From an uncultured Dehalococcoidia bacterium (GTDB lineage: Bacteria > Chloroflexota > Dehalococcoidia > Lucifugimonadales > UBA3495), in NCBI GenBank assembly GCA_958296445.1, contig OY282565.1, positions 1,467,936 to 1,531,935 on the forward strand: DNA of 64,000 nucleotides. The letters are read 5' to 3'. Each line of letters starts with the position of its first letter. Position 1 is the stretch's first letter. The notes beneath the pieces were generated by a model, which did no database searches, was not told the DNA's origin, and worked only from the letters and a program-made list of their open reading frames with translations. Shown piece after piece: positions 7,557-16,886 of the stretch. The position numbers were made by a program, and so were the translations under genes.

Positions 7557-8171
7557 ATGATATTCATTGTTTTCTTGATAGTGGCGGTCATATCGCTGTT
7601 CGGGCAGGTTCTGGGATGGCAAGCTCCATCCTTTGACCTCGATGACCCGGAAGCGGCCATGGCCAAATATGCGGAGCTTGGCGAGATTGACGGCTGGGCG
7701 GCGCGGGGCCGGGCGTGGTGCGCCTTTACCCCGGGGGAAGTGCGGGCTATTGCGAAGCATACCGAAATGTCCAATATAGTCACAACTACCATCCATATCA
7801 GTAGCGCCGGGGAAAGGACTGAGGATACCGTTATTGAACCGGCGCCGAACCAGGACGAACTGGTGGAGTTGGCGGTACAGCACATTACCGAGGAGTGCCG
7901 CTATAACTTGTGGGGCAACCTGGAAAGGCTTGAAGCCGCCGCTGATGACGCGGCGCAAGCTGAAGTGTGGTGTTCGATGACGCCGAAGGAAGCGGCAACG
8001 CTTGTCCGCTCATTCACCAACTTATCCACCAGCGCGACCGTAGAAATCACCAGAGATACCGGGGAGTATTCCGCTACCACGATAAGCAGGCCGCCGGAGC
8101 CGTTTGATGAGAGCGGGGTTGACGATTTTATGGAGGGATTATCCGCTGAGTGCGGATGGGACGGCGGTTAG
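7557..8171 (+). CDS. Membrane-anchored hypothetical protein
   Basis: The start is ATG 7557, preceded by GGGGGGAG at 7543-7551. The 204-residue product has one N-terminal hydrophobic segment (MIFIVFLIVAVISLFG) that is either an uncleaved anchor or a signal peptide, followed by a soluble domain. That domain shows an internal repeat: the stretch containing WCAFTPGEVRAI (around residue 51) is echoed by WCSMTPKEAATL around residue 142. Each unit contains a Trp-Cys pair. I do not recognise the family. Confidence 0.6.
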   Translation: MIFIVFLIVAVISLFGQVLGWQAPSFDLDDPEAAMAKYAELGEIDGWAARGRAWCAFTPGEVRAIAKHTEMSNIVTTTIHISSAGERTEDTVIEPAPNQDELVELAVQHITEECRYNLWGNLERLEAAADDAAQAEVWCSMTPKEAATLVRSFTNLSTSATVEITRDTGEYSATTISRPPEPFDESGVDDFMEGLSAECGWDGG

Positions 8172-8271
8172 GCGTGGCTGTCGTGGGGTGGGGGCGGTCT
8201 TGGTTGGGGGCTGTTGGGGTGGCGGGGGTGGCCGCCTAATCCGTGGGCTTGGCTTGTGGTAGACTCGGCGT

Positions 8272-9552
8272 ATGGACATTGAACCGCAATTTGTGGCTGA
8301 CTTGCATATTCATTCCCGCTATGCTTATGCCTGTAGCAAGAGCCTTACGCTGGCTAATTTGGCGGCGGGGGCTAGGGTGAAGGGTATCGGGCTGCTGGCT
8401 ACGGGGGATTTTACGCATCCGGCTTGGCTGGCGGAACTGGAGGCCGGTCTTAGCTTGGTGGATTATGGCACTTACCGGCATGGTGGGGTTAATTTTGTTT
8501 TGGGGACGGAGATTAGTTGCGTTTACCGGCAGGGCGGGAAGGCGCGGCGGTTGCATTTGTTGCTGTTCCTGCCGTCGCTGGAGGCCGTGGCGCGGTTTAA
8601 CGGGGAGCTGGCGCGGCGGGGGGTGAAGCTGGAGGGCGACGGGCGCCCGTCGGTGGGGGTAGCGGCGGCGGAGCTGGCGTCGCTGGCGCTGGACGCTGAC
8701 CCGGCGGCGATGGTGATTCCGGCGCATATCTGGACGCCTTGGTACGGGCTGCTGGGTTCGGTATCGGGGTTTGACAGTCTGGAGGAGTGTTTCGGGGGGT
8801 TGACGCCGCTGGTGCGGGCGGTGGAAACCGGGCTTTCCAGCGACCCGGCGATGAACTGGGGGGTTCCCGAGATGGCGGGCCGGGCGATTGTTTCTTTTTC
8901 CGACGCCCATTCGCTGCCGAATCTGGGGCGGGAGCTTACTATATTCCGGGGAAAGCCTACTTACGGCGGTCTGAAGGCGGCACTGGAGGGGAACGCCATC
9001 GCCTATACCGTGGAGTTTTACCCGGAGGAGGGGAAGTATCACTATAACGGACACCGCAATTGCGAGGTTCGGCAGTCGCCGGAGGAAACGGCGGCGGCGG
9101 GGGGCGGGCGCTGCCCGGTCTGCGGGCGGCCGCTCACTTTGGGGGTGCTGCACCGGGTGCGGTCGCTGTCGGCGGGGGACGCGGGCGGCGGGGATGGTGA
9201 GTTGGTTGCAGGGGGCGACGGGCTTATACGCCCGTTGGATGGCCGCCCGCCGTTTCTGCGGCTGGTGCCGCTGGAGGAGTTGCTGGCGGAAACGCTGGGG
9301 GTGGGACGGCGCAGCAAGGCGGTGGGGAAGATCTATCAGAAGCTGTGCGCTGAGTTGGGGAGTGAACTGGCGACGCTGGCCTGGGTTGGCGCGTCCGATT
9401 TGCAACGGGCGGCCGGGGAGCAGGTGGCGGAGGCCGTGCTTAAGGCCCGCACGGGGCGGGTGGTTGCCGATCCGGGGTTTGACGGCAGGTATGGGACGGT
9501 GCGGGTGTGGGGGGAACGGCCGGGGAAGGGTTGGCAGGGTGGGTTGCTCTGA
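8272..9552 (+). CDS. Endonuclease Q-like PHP-domain nuclease
   Basis: This 426-residue protein matches endonuclease Q, which cuts DNA 5' of deaminated bases such as uracil and hypoxanthine. The PHP metal-binding motifs are all visible: DLHIHS at 10-15, a glutamate in LGTEIS near 80, AHIWTPW at 151-157 and FSDAHS at 209-214. A zinc-binding region follows, with YHYNGHRNC near 257-264 and CPVCGRPL at 281-288. The C-terminal third fits the accessory region of the family. Endonuclease Q is best known from Thermococcales and some methanogens and is scattered in bacteria. No repair partner is adjacent. Confidence 0.82.
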   Translation: MDIEPQFVADLHIHSRYAYACSKSLTLANLAAGARVKGIGLLATGDFTHPAWLAELEAGLSLVDYGTYRHGGVNFVLGTEISCVYRQGGKARRLHLLLFLPSLEAVARFNGELARRGVKLEGDGRPSVGVAAAELASLALDADPAAMVIPAHIWTPWYGLLGSVSGFDSLEECFGGLTPLVRAVETGLSSDPAMNWGVPEMAGRAIVSFSDAHSLPNLGRELTIFRGKPTYGGLKAALEGNAIAYTVEFYPEEGKYHYNGHRNCEVRQSPEETAAAGGGRCPVCGRPLTLGVLHRVRSLSAGDAGGGDGELVAGGDGLIRPLDGRPPFLRLVPLEELLAETLGVGRRSKAVGKIYQKLCAELGSELATLAWVGASDLQRAAGEQVAEAVLKARTGRVVADPGFDGRYGTVRVWGERPGKGWQGGLL

Positions 9553-9718
9553 TGAGGCGGGGGCCGGGCTTGACGCAAAGGCGCAATGACGCAATGATTA
9601 TGAAAGGCCCTGATGCGTTGGGAGGGTTGGGCGTGTTGCGCCGCTATGTGCTACAATTCTTTTAACTCAGGGGCGCCGCCGGTGTTGGGCGGCGTGCCGA
9701 CTTATCTGGGAATCCGGT

Positions 9719-10396
9719 TTGCCGTTGCAAGTTCCTGTCTATCTGCGCCGTTTGCGGAAAGAAGACATAACCGAGGTTGTGGAGATTGAGCGGGAGGCGT
9801 TCTCGCCCACGTGGGTGAGTTCGCCCTTTAAGCGTGACTTGAACAACAGGCGGGCTTCGTATCTGGTGGCCTGCCTTGAACCCGGCGATTCCGGGCCCGG
9901 GTTGGCGGTGGAATCGGCGGCGGTGGAAACTGCGGATGACTCCCGTTCTTGGCTGTCGCGGCTGGCGGGGCGTTTCGGGCTGGGCGGGGGGCCGCCGCCG
10001 GAGCCGGCTCCGGTGGAGGATTTCGCCATCGCGGGTTACGTCAGCGTCTGGTATCAGGGGGACGAGGCGCATATTGTCGAGATAGCGGTGCGGGAGACGC
10101 TGCGGGGCAACGGCATCGGCGAGTTGCTGCTTATCGGTTCGCTGCGGGCCGCGGTGGCCTACGGCTCTCACGTGATGACGCTGGAGGCTCGGGTGTCCAA
10201 CTTTATCGCACAACGCCTTTATGAGAAATACAGCTTCAAGGCGGTGGGAATCCGCAAGGGCTATTATTCCGACAACCGCGAGGATGCGGTGATAATGACG
10301 ACCACGCCCATTGACGCCGAGGAGTATGGGCGGATGTTCCGGGAACTTCAGGATGCTTGGGAATCACGGTGGGGGCCGATAAGTATTTTTGAGTAA
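9719..10396 (+). CDS. rimI: GNAT acetyltransferase, RimI-like
   Basis: RimI-type enzymes acetylate protein N-termini (ribosomal protein S18 in E. coli) using acetyl-CoA. The N-terminal YLRRLRKEDI and EIEREAFSPTW are typical of RimI, and the acetyl-CoA loop is in VRETLRGNGIGELL. LEARVSNFIAQRLYEKYSF and the tail RKGYYSDNREDAVIM complete the fold. A Gly/Pro/Ala-rich insert around residues 60-98 is unusual for the family. The start is TTG 9719, the only start codon that keeps the whole N-terminal strand. It precedes coaE on the same strand by about 140 bases. Confidence 0.8.
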   Translation: MPLQVPVYLRRLRKEDITEVVEIEREAFSPTWVSSPFKRDLNNRRASYLVACLEPGDSGPGLAVESAAVETADDSRSWLSRLAGRFGLGGGPPPEPAPVEDFAIAGYVSVWYQGDEAHIVEIAVRETLRGNGIGELLLIGSLRAAVAYGSHVMTLEARVSNFIAQRLYEKYSFKAVGIRKGYYSDNREDAVIMTTTPIDAEEYGRMFRELQDAWESRWGPISIFE

Positions 10397-10535
10397 ACGG
10401 GTAGGGGTGAAAGCGGCCGGGCGGAATGCGGGTGGGCTTTCAAGTTGACCATATCAGGGGCGGTTGATAGAATTAGCGGCATTGCGCCCTGTTGCCGTTG
10501 CATCCGGCTTGGCGGGAGGGCGATTCCGGGGGCGT

Positions 10536-11147
10536 ATGTTAGTTATCGGGCTGACCGGCGGCATTGGCACCGGCAAGAGTGAGGCCGCTCGTTATATGGT
10601 TTCGCTGGGGGCGGCCCTGATTGACGCGGACGTGGTAGGGCATGAAGCCTATACGCCCCATGCGGAGGCGTGGCGCCGGGTGGTGGACGCCTTCGGGGAG
10701 GGCATCTTGCAGCCCAATGGCGAGATTGACCGGCGTAGGCTGGGGGCGATCGTTTTCTCGGACCCGGAGCAGTTGGCCCGGCTGAACGGCATTATGCACC
10801 CGCTGATGGCGCGGATGGTTCAGGAAAGGATAGACGCGCTGGAGGCCGGGGGCGCGGAGGTGGTGGTGGTGGAGGCCGCCCTGCTTTACGAGGCGGGCTG
10901 GGATTCCTTGGTGCAAGAGGTTTGGGTGACCGACTCGCCGGAAGAAGCGGTTATCCGGCGCCTTTCGCAGCGCAACGGCATGAGCGAAGAGGAGGCCCGC
11001 AAGCGGCTTTCCTCGCAGATGAGCCGCCCGGAACGGCTGAACCGGGCCGATATAGTGATTGACAACTCGGAAGATGTCGCCGGAATGCAAAGGGCGATTG
11101 ACGGGTTGTGGGCAGCCAGAGTCAAAGAAAGGATTGAGCAGACATAA
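10536..11147 (+). CDS. coaE: Dephospho-CoA kinase
   Basis: CoaE carries out the last step of coenzyme A synthesis, phosphorylating the 3'-OH of dephospho-CoA with ATP. The P-loop GGIGTGKS is at residues 8-15, and the dephospho-CoA-binding part [10 protein letters not shown] and the lid [16 protein letters not shown] are all present in 203 residues, the normal length. I use ATG 10536 because [11 protein letters not shown] is the usual N-terminus. Its TAA overlaps the next ATG by one base (TAATG), so it is coupled to the CbbQ-type ATPase gene. Confidence 0.92.
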   Translation: MLVIGLTGGIGTGKSEAARYMVSLGAALIDADVVGHEAYTPHAEAWRRVVDAFGEGILQPNGEIDRRRLGAIVFSDPEQLARLNGIMHPLMARMVQERIDALEAGGAEVVVVEAALLYEAGWDSLVQEVWVTDSPEEAVIRRLSQRNGMSEEEARKRLSSQMSRPERLNRADIVIDNSEDVAGMQRAIDGLWAARVKERIEQT

Positions 11148-12061
11148 TGGTAGAAGCCGCAGAGCAAGAAGTGCAACACTACAGCGAGTACGCGATTGAG
11201 GAGTTCCTGGTTCGGGCGGAGCCGTATTACCGCGCGGTGGGCGACGAGATGGAACTGTTCTCCGCGGCTTACCAACAGCACATTCCGGTGCTGCTCAAGG
11301 GGCCGACGGGTTGCGGCAAGACGCGGTTCGTGGAGTATATGGCCTGGAAGCTGGGGCGCCCTATGACCGTTATCCGGGAGCAGCAGAATGGCGGGGGGGC
11401 GCAGGAAGTGCGGGAGGGCGAGGTGCGGGTGCCGCTGGTGACCATCGCCTGCCACGAAGACCTTACCGCCAGCGATTTGGTGGGCCGCTATTTGCTGGAC
11501 GCCGACGGCACTCGCTGGATTGACGGCCCGATGACCCGCGCCGTCAAGGCCGGGGCCATACTGTACCTTGATGAGGTGGTGGAAGCCCGGAAGGACACTA
11601 CGGTGCTGATTCACCCCCTTACCGACCACCGCCGGATTTTGCCGGTGGAGAAGACCGGCTCGATCATCGAGGCCGATGACCGTTTCCTGCTCTGTATCTC
11701 CTACAACCCGGGCTACCAGAGCGCGTTGAAAGACCTGAAGCACAGCACCCGGCAGCGGTTTATCTCCATTGAGTTCAATTACCCGCCCAGGGAAATTGAG
11801 CGGGAGATTATCCAGCAGGAAAGCGGCTGCACCGAGGAGCAGGCCGACTCGCTGGCGAAGCTGGGGGAGAAAATCCGCAATCTGGAAGACCACGGGTTGC
11901 AGGAAGGGGCCAGCACCCGGTTGCTGATTTACGCCGGCCGCTTGATTTCCGAGGGCATCCCCCCTCGCCGCGCCTGCCAGGTCGCCATCGTCTGGACGCT
12001 GACCGACGAGCCGGAGTTGCAGCGCAGCCTGGAAGAAGTGACGTCCTCGATTTTCGAGTAG
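11147..12061 (+). CDS. MoxR-family AAA+ ATPase, CbbQ/NirQ/NorQ type
   Basis: This 304-residue protein is an AAA+ ATPase of the CbbQ/NorQ/GvpN branch, which works with a VWA-domain partner to remodel or activate metalloenzymes such as rubisco or nitric oxide reductase. Walker A is GPTGCGKT at 52-59, Walker B ILYLDE near 138-143, and the sensor-1 region [15 protein letters not shown] and arginine-rich [11 protein letters not shown] follow. It is one base from coaE, and its likely partner is the large VWA protein two genes downstream. No rubisco, nitric oxide reductase or gas-vesicle gene is in the window, so its client is unknown. Confidence 0.88.
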   Translation: MVEAAEQEVQHYSEYAIEEFLVRAEPYYRAVGDEMELFSAAYQQHIPVLLKGPTGCGKTRFVEYMAWKLGRPMTVIREQQNGGGAQEVREGEVRVPLVTIACHEDLTASDLVGRYLLDADGTRWIDGPMTRAVKAGAILYLDEVVEARKDTTVLIHPLTDHRRILPVEKTGSIIEADDRFLLCISYNPGYQSALKDLKHSTRQRFISIEFNYPPREIEREIIQQESGCTEEQADSLAKLGEKIRNLEDHGLQEGASTRLLIYAGRLISEGIPPRRACQVAIVWTLTDEPELQRSLEEVTSSIFE

Positions 12062-12082
12062 GTTTTTAGGGAGCAGCGCATC

Positions 12083-12709
12083 TTGGAGCGGGATTCCCGC
12101 CTGCGCGGGAATGACGCGGCGGCCTTGACGCCGCCGGAGTTGATTAAGCGGGCGCTGGCTAACCGGCCTGCCGTAAGGGTGGCCGGGGATGATTTGACGC
12201 CCGCATCGGTCATGGTTTTGCTGTATCCCAAAGACGGCGATTTTTGGGTGCTGCTCAACAAGCGCTCTCAGGAAGTCGAGCATCACAAGGGGGAGATTTC
12301 CTTCCCCGGCGGGGCGACCGACCCGGAAGACCGCAGCCCCCTGGATACCGCCCTCCGGGAAACGGAGGAGGAAATGGGCATCGGCCGGGACGATATAAGC
12401 GTCTTGGGGGAGATGGACGAAGTAGCCACCCGCTCCCGGTTCCGGGTGAGCGTATTCGCCGGAACTATCGGCCATCCTTATGATTTCCGGCCTAGCGCCG
12501 ACGAAATCGCGGAAATCGTGGAATTCCCGGTTAGCGCGTTGCGAGACCCGGCCAGTATCCGGGTCGAAACCCACTGGCAGGAGGGCAGAGCCTCCACCGT
12601 TCGCTCTTACGCCTATGGCAGGCACCTGGTTTTTGGCGCAACTGCAAGAATCCTCCAGCAATTCCTGCAACTTTTGGAGGACGGGCTGGAAAGCGAGGGT
12701 CCGAGTTGA
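12083..12709 (+). CDS. Nudix hydrolase, coenzyme A pyrophosphatase type
   Basis: This family splits CoA and oxidised CoA into phosphopantetheine and 3',5'-ADP. The CoA-specific motif upstream of the Nudix box is visible as LLNKRSQEVEHHKGEISFPGG, and the Nudix box follows at residues 76-99 with RETEEEMGI as its core. The first 11 residues (ERDSRLRGND) come from a known type of intergenic palindrome, TTCCCGCCTGCGCGGGAA, so the true start may instead be TTG 12125. Its stop overlaps the TTG start of the VWA gene, which makes a coupled set. A CoA-degrading enzyme next to coaE is notable. Confidence 0.85.
   Translation: MERDSRLRGNDAAALTPPELIKRALANRPAVRVAGDDLTPASVMVLLYPKDGDFWVLLNKRSQEVEHHKGEISFPGGATDPEDRSPLDTALRETEEEMGIGRDDISVLGEMDEVATRSRFRVSVFAGTIGHPYDFRPSADEIAEIVEFPVSALRDPASIRVETHWQEGRASTVRSYAYGRHLVFGATARILQQFLQLLEDGLESEGPS
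12092..12114. repeat. Short palindrome at the Nudix gene start
   Basis: TTCCCGCCTGCGCGGGAA is a hairpin with a three-base loop followed by TGACG. This element is widespread in bacterial intergenic DNA; here it lies in frame at the beginning of the Nudix reading frame. Confidence 0.6.
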
Positions 12710-15700
12710 CAAGCAGCGCTCCAACACCCGAAATAGAACTGGAACTGGCTAAACTTCCCCCGGCGGTTCTGGAGGCCTACCAAGAATCCTTGGGGCCGGT
12801 CGGCGGCGCCTTTGGCCCCGACGAAGTGGGGCTATGGGCCAAAGAGGGAGTTTCCATCGGCTCCCAGACTATCCGCTCTTGGGAAGCGGCGATTGAATAC
12901 TACCGGGTCAGCCCGCACGTGTGCCGTTTCTTGTCCTTTCCGTCCTTTATGCAGTGGGCCCGCTGCGGCACTTATCTGGCGCAGGATTCGCCCACGCTGG
13001 CGGTGGCCTTTTTCAAGTCCAGTGTGGCGATAGTTCCCAACCTGCGGCCTCAGTACATCCCCCGGTGGGCCGGGCTGGGGCGCAGTTTGTACAAAGGCAC
13101 TTGGAAGTCCAGCACGCTGGCGGCCAAGTTTTTCGAGGTGTCGCCGGAGCTGGTTCGCAGCCTTCCTTTCTGGGACGTGGAGGTGTTCGCGTCGCTGGTG
13201 GAGGCGCTGTCGTACAAGTCTTATGACGTCGCCAGCGAGTGCCTGACTCTGGGGAAGGATGTGCTGCCGGGGATGGGCCGGGAGCGCGAACCTTTCCTTG
13301 CGATGGCCCGGGCGCTGATTGACACCAGTTGGCGGGAGGTCAAGACCTGCCTGGAGCTGGTGCCGCGGGCGCTCCAGCACGTGGACGAGGCGCAGACCGG
13401 GCGTTTCCTGAAGCTGGGCGAGCGGCTGGCGAAAGTGGGCCTGCGGGATACATCGCGTTTTCTGTCCGACGGCACGCAGGCGCTGGGCCGGGTGCCGTCG
13501 GGCAGCCAGGGCTACATCCTCGACTTGTGCGACCAGTTGGCCGCGGTGGCCCCGGAGGCCGTGCCGCCCTTCCTTCGCAGCCTAGACAGCGTGCTTACCC
13601 GCATCACGGTCAGCCAGCTCGACACTTGGTATCAGCACGGGATGCGGCTGTTGCAGGACAACCCGGAAAGCGGCATCGCTTTCTTTAAGATAGAGTCCAA
13701 CACATCGGAGTCAATGCTGGAAACTCTGTCGTCCAGCCTGGAGCTGGACCGGGTCAAGGGGATTCTGCGCCTCTACTGCCGCGCTCTGTCCGGGGCCGGG
13801 GTCGAGATTCTGAACACCAAAGAACTGGTGCGCCGCAACATCGGCTGGATTGACGAGGACTCGGCGTCCACGGACGGCTCCAAGGTGTTTCTGCCCCCGG
13901 TGGTGGATCATTACTCCAACAAACAGGACAACTTTTCTTGGTTCAAGGTGGTATCCACCCACCAGGTCGGGCATTTGGAATTTGGCAGCTTCGAGTTTCT
14001 GTTTGACAAGCAGGCGACGCAGTTTGAAGACCGCCGCCATGGTATGGAGGAGGAAATCAACGCCCGCCGCGCCGAGGAACTGGCCGCCCGCCGGGCTATG
14101 GCGGATATGGCGCGGGAACTGGCGGGGGAAGACGCGGAGGTCACTTTCGTTGAGGTGGGGCCGGAGGGCGCTGCGTCCGCGCCGGAAAGCCCCGGTTCTA
14201 TGCGAACCTACACCGATATTGGCCGGTTCTTGGCGATGTTCGAGAACGGCAAGCTGGCCTTTGACCTGTTTACCGTGCTGGAAGACTGCCGCCTGGACTA
14301 CCGGATCAAGGTGGAGTATCCCGGCATTAGCCGCGCCTCGTCTCGGGTCCAGACGGAAACCTTGGAGCGCCGCCCCAAAATTGAGGATATGCCCATACAG
14401 CAGGCTATGGTGGAGCTGCTTATCCACATGAGTCTGGAGCGGTTCAGCGGTCTGCCTGTGCCGGAGGAATACGAAGAGGCGGCGGTGATGCTGTCCCGCA
14501 TCCTGCACCAACTACGCACTGCGGCGGCCAACGTGGAGGATACCGCCGAGGCTACCCTACGCGCCTACGAAATCATATCCCGCTTGCCCAACCAGACCGA
14601 GGAAGAAGACCAGTGGGACGAGCAGGACCTGGAAGAACCCGGCGAGTTTAACGAAGAGGAATTCCAGGACTTGATTGACCGGCTGCAAGCGGATATGGAA
14701 CAGCGGAGCGAGGGGCAGGAGGGCGACGAATCCTACGAGTCGCCGGAGCCGGTGGACTACCGGGGCGACTTCAAGCCGGAGATGGTGCAGCTGCTAACCC
14801 GGCTTCAGGCCGACAGCGGCGAGCAGGGCGAAGCTCAGCCTATGACCCAGGAAATGCTGGAGCAGCTCTTGCAGGAAAGCGATGAGCTGGAGCTGGACGC
14901 CGAGCAGGGCGACATTACCGACAGCATGACCACCTTTGCTCAGAATATAATGAAGGAGGCGGGCGCACCCCCGCCCAACTCCCAGCCCGGGCAGGGCTAC
15001 GGCCCGTTGCTCCACGACGATGACCAGGGCGGCGAGCTGGAAACCCGGGAACCGCAGACTTTCTTGTACGATGAGTGGGACTTCCGGGCCAACGACTACA
15101 AGCCCCGCTGGTGCATCGTCAAGGAAAAGACGGTCGAAGAGGGCGACATTAACTTCTATCAGGACGCGCTGAAAAACTACCAGTCGCTCTCCAATCACAT
15201 CCGGCGGCAGTTCGAGCTGATAATGCCGGAGAGTATGCGCAAGACCTACCGGCTCATTGACGGGGAAGATTTGGATCTCAACGCCACGCTGGAGGCGTGG
15301 GTTGACCTCAAGATGAAAATTCCCCCGGACGACAAGATTTACTGGCACCGCAACCGCAACCGCCGCGATGTGGCCGTGGTGTTCCTGCTGGATATGAGCG
15401 CATCCACCGCCGAGGCCATTGACGAAGGCCGCCAGACGGTGGACGACCGCGACGCGCCCGATGACCCGGTGGAGTATATGGTTTGGCTGCGCCGCCGCCG
15501 TGAGGGGCTGGTGCGCCGCAACTACAAGCGCATCATAGACTTGGAAAAGGAAAGCACCGCTCTGCTGGTGCAGGCCCTGGAATCGATCGGCGACACCTAT
15601 GGCATCTACGGCTTCTCCGGCTATGGCCGGGAGAACGTAGAGTTCTATGTAATCAAGGACATCAGCGAGGGGTTTGGCGACAAGGTGAAGCGGCGCATAG

Positions 15701-16071
15701 ACAAAATCACGCCGCTCCACGCCACGCGAATGGGCGCGGCCATCCGCCACGCCATTACCAAGCTGGAAAATCAGGACGCCCATACCAAGATAATGTTCTT
15801 GGTGAGCGACGGGCGCCCCCAGGATAGGGGCTACAGCCGCGAGGGCGTGGAAAAGGAGTACGCCGTCCACGATACCCACATGGCGCTGGTGGAAGCGCGG
15901 CAGAAGTCCATAACCCCGTTCTGCCTGACGGTGGACAAGGCGGGTCACGACTACCTAAAGAGTATGTGCGGGGATATGGGCTACGAGGTGCTGGGCGAAA
16001 TCTGGTCGCTGCCGGAGCGGTTGCCGATGCTGTACCGGGAGCTGACGGCGCGGCGGTTCGTGCGGCGGTAG
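12706..16071 (+). CDS. Large VWA-domain protein, CbbO/NorD-like
   Basis: This 1121-residue protein is the probable partner of the CbbQ-type ATPase. Residues 1-380 are helical, repeat-like and mostly of unknown fold. A middle part rich in Glu, Gln and Asp (about 640-760) looks disordered. The C-terminal VWA domain starts near 890 with a complete MIDAS start DMSAS at 896-900, then GIYGFSGYGRENVEF, ATRMGAAIRHA and FLVSDGRPQDRGY, as in CbbO and NorD. It starts with TTG 12706 inside the end of the Nudix gene. It is longer than typical CbbO or NorD, and the N-terminal extension may specify the client. Confidence 0.85.
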   Translation: MTSSAPTPEIELELAKLPPAVLEAYQESLGPVGGAFGPDEVGLWAKEGVSIGSQTIRSWEAAIEYYRVSPHVCRFLSFPSFMQWARCGTYLAQDSPTLAVAFFKSSVAIVPNLRPQYIPRWAGLGRSLYKGTWKSSTLAAKFFEVSPELVRSLPFWDVEVFASLVEALSYKSYDVASECLTLGKDVLPGMGREREPFLAMARALIDTSWREVKTCLELVPRALQHVDEAQTGRFLKLGERLAKVGLRDTSRFLSDGTQALGRVPSGSQGYILDLCDQLAAVAPEAVPPFLRSLDSVLTRITVSQLDTWYQHGMRLLQDNPESGIAFFKIESNTSESMLETLSSSLELDRVKGILRLYCRALSGAGVEILNTKELVRRNIGWIDEDSASTDGSKVFLPPVVDHYSNKQDNFSWFKVVSTHQVGHLEFGSFEFLFDKQATQFEDRRHGMEEEINARRAEELAARRAMADMARELAGEDAEVTFVEVGPEGAASAPESPGSMRTYTDIGRFLAMFENGKLAFDLFTVLEDCRLDYRIKVEYPGISRASSRVQTETLERRPKIEDMPIQQAMVELLIHMSLERFSGLPVPEEYEEAAVMLSRILHQLRTAAANVEDTAEATLRAYEIISRLPNQTEEEDQWDEQDLEEPGEFNEEEFQDLIDRLQADMEQRSEGQEGDESYESPEPVDYRGDFKPEMVQLLTRLQADSGEQGEAQPMTQEMLEQLLQESDELELDAEQGDITDSMTTFAQNIMKEAGAPPPNSQPGQGYGPLLHDDDQGGELETREPQTFLYDEWDFRANDYKPRWCIVKEKTVEEGDINFYQDALKNYQSLSNHIRRQFELIMPESMRKTYRLIDGEDLDLNATLEAWVDLKMKIPPDDKIYWHRNRNRRDVAVVFLLDMSASTAEAIDEGRQTVDDRDAPDDPVEYMVWLRRRREGLVRRNYKRIIDLEKESTALLVQALESIGDTYGIYGFSGYGRENVEFYVIKDISEGFGDKVKRRIDKITPLHATRMGAAIRHAITKLENQDAHTKIMFLVSDGRPQDRGYSREGVEKEYAVHDTHMALVEARQKSITPFCLTVDKAGHDYLKSMCGDMGYEVLGEIWSLPERLPMLYRELTARRFVRR

Positions 16072-16111
16072 GCGGCGGGTTCGCGCCCGTTGCCAGCGAA
16101 AATCGCAATGA

Positions 16112-16141
16112 TAGGCCCGCCCCGGAACCGGGGCGGGCCTA
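16112..16141 (+). terminator. Perfect hairpin after the VWA gene
   Basis: TAGGCCCGCCCCGG (16112-16125) pairs without mismatch with CCGGGGCGGGCCTA (16128-16141). It follows the VWA stop by 40 bases and precedes the Panacea gene. There is no T-tract, so termination may be Rho-assisted, or the hairpin may act as a 3' stabiliser. Confidence 0.55.
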
Positions 16142-16158
16142 CTGGATAGAGTGAACTT

Positions 16159-16878
16159 ATGCCGGACTTCAGGCCCCTTATCAACTACATCATTGACCAA
16201 GTGAACCAACAGGGCGGCGATATAGGGCGCACCGCCTTGACGAAACTTGTTTATCTGATTGACGTAGAGCATTACCGGCGCCACGGCAAGCAGGCTACCG
16301 AACTGCGATGGCAATTCCACCACTACGGCCCTTTCGCAGCGGAATTGCAGTCGGATATACAGTCCTTGGGGCTGTATGCCGACGAAGAACAATTCAGCGG
16401 AAAATCCGGCAACCGTCAAGTATCGGGGTACAGCTACCGCAGAACTGGGGACTGGCGGGAGATTCAGGGGGCTTTCAACGCCTGCTATGATAGGTCGGCG
16501 AAGCAGTGCGTAGACAAGGTTGTTGAGCAATGGGGACTTGAATCGCTGCCGACAATCTTGGATTACGTGTATTTTGAGACTGAGCCGATGCAGGATGTCA
16601 AGCGCGGGGATTTGTTAGATTTTTCCAAAATCCAACCTGAGTCGATCATTCCCCAAAATACTGCCAAACTCAAATTTTCCGATGAGTTTGTCAAAGATAT
16701 GCGCCAGAGGCTAAAGGAAAGGCGGGAAAAAAGAGAGAACGATAGCAAGAAAGCACGAAAGGCAACCGCACCTAGATACGACGACGTGTATTACGCAGCC
16801 TGCAAAGTTATGCAGGCGGAAGAAAGCCCTATTTATTTTCGGCCCGGAACCAAAGTGAAAGGGCCGAATGAGGATTAA
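16159..16878 (+). CDS. Panacea-domain (DUF4065/SocA-like) protein, likely antitoxin
   Basis: The first 110 residues fit the Panacea domain, a promiscuous toxin-neutralising domain formerly called DUF4065. LINYIIDQV, then LTKLVYLIDVEHYRRHG and FHHYGPFAAEL carry its conserved hydrophobic and HYGP-like positions. The C-terminal 130 residues are less conserved and end in a basic helix (RQRLKERREKREN) and a Tyr-rich segment. The start is ATG 16159. The next gene begins eight bases after this stop. GC content drops through this pair, compatible with transfer. That it neutralises the neighbour is inferred from gene order. Confidence 0.72.
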   Translation: MPDFRPLINYIIDQVNQQGGDIGRTALTKLVYLIDVEHYRRHGKQATELRWQFHHYGPFAAELQSDIQSLGLYADEEQFSGKSGNRQVSGYSYRRTGDWREIQGAFNACYDRSAKQCVDKVVEQWGLESLPTILDYVYFETEPMQDVKRGDLLDFSKIQPESIIPQNTAKLKFSDEFVKDMRQRLKERREKRENDSKKARKATAPRYDDVYYAACKVMQAEESPIYFRPGTKVKGPNED

Positions 16879-16886
16879 GAACGGCC

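Noticed and set aside
8236..9594. 452-codon minus-strand frame opposite endonuclease Q
   Set aside because: Arg/Pro/His-rich translation with no domain; the plus-strand gene has all family motifs.
10886..12727. 613-codon open frame on the minus strand
   Set aside because: It is the opposite-strand shadow of coaE, the CbbQ-type ATPase and the Nudix gene, all of which have clear motifs; the shadow translates to low-complexity residues without motifs.
14794..15948. 384-codon minus-strand frame opposite the VWA gene
   Set aside because: The VWA MIDAS motifs lie on the plus strand; the minus translation shows no known pattern.
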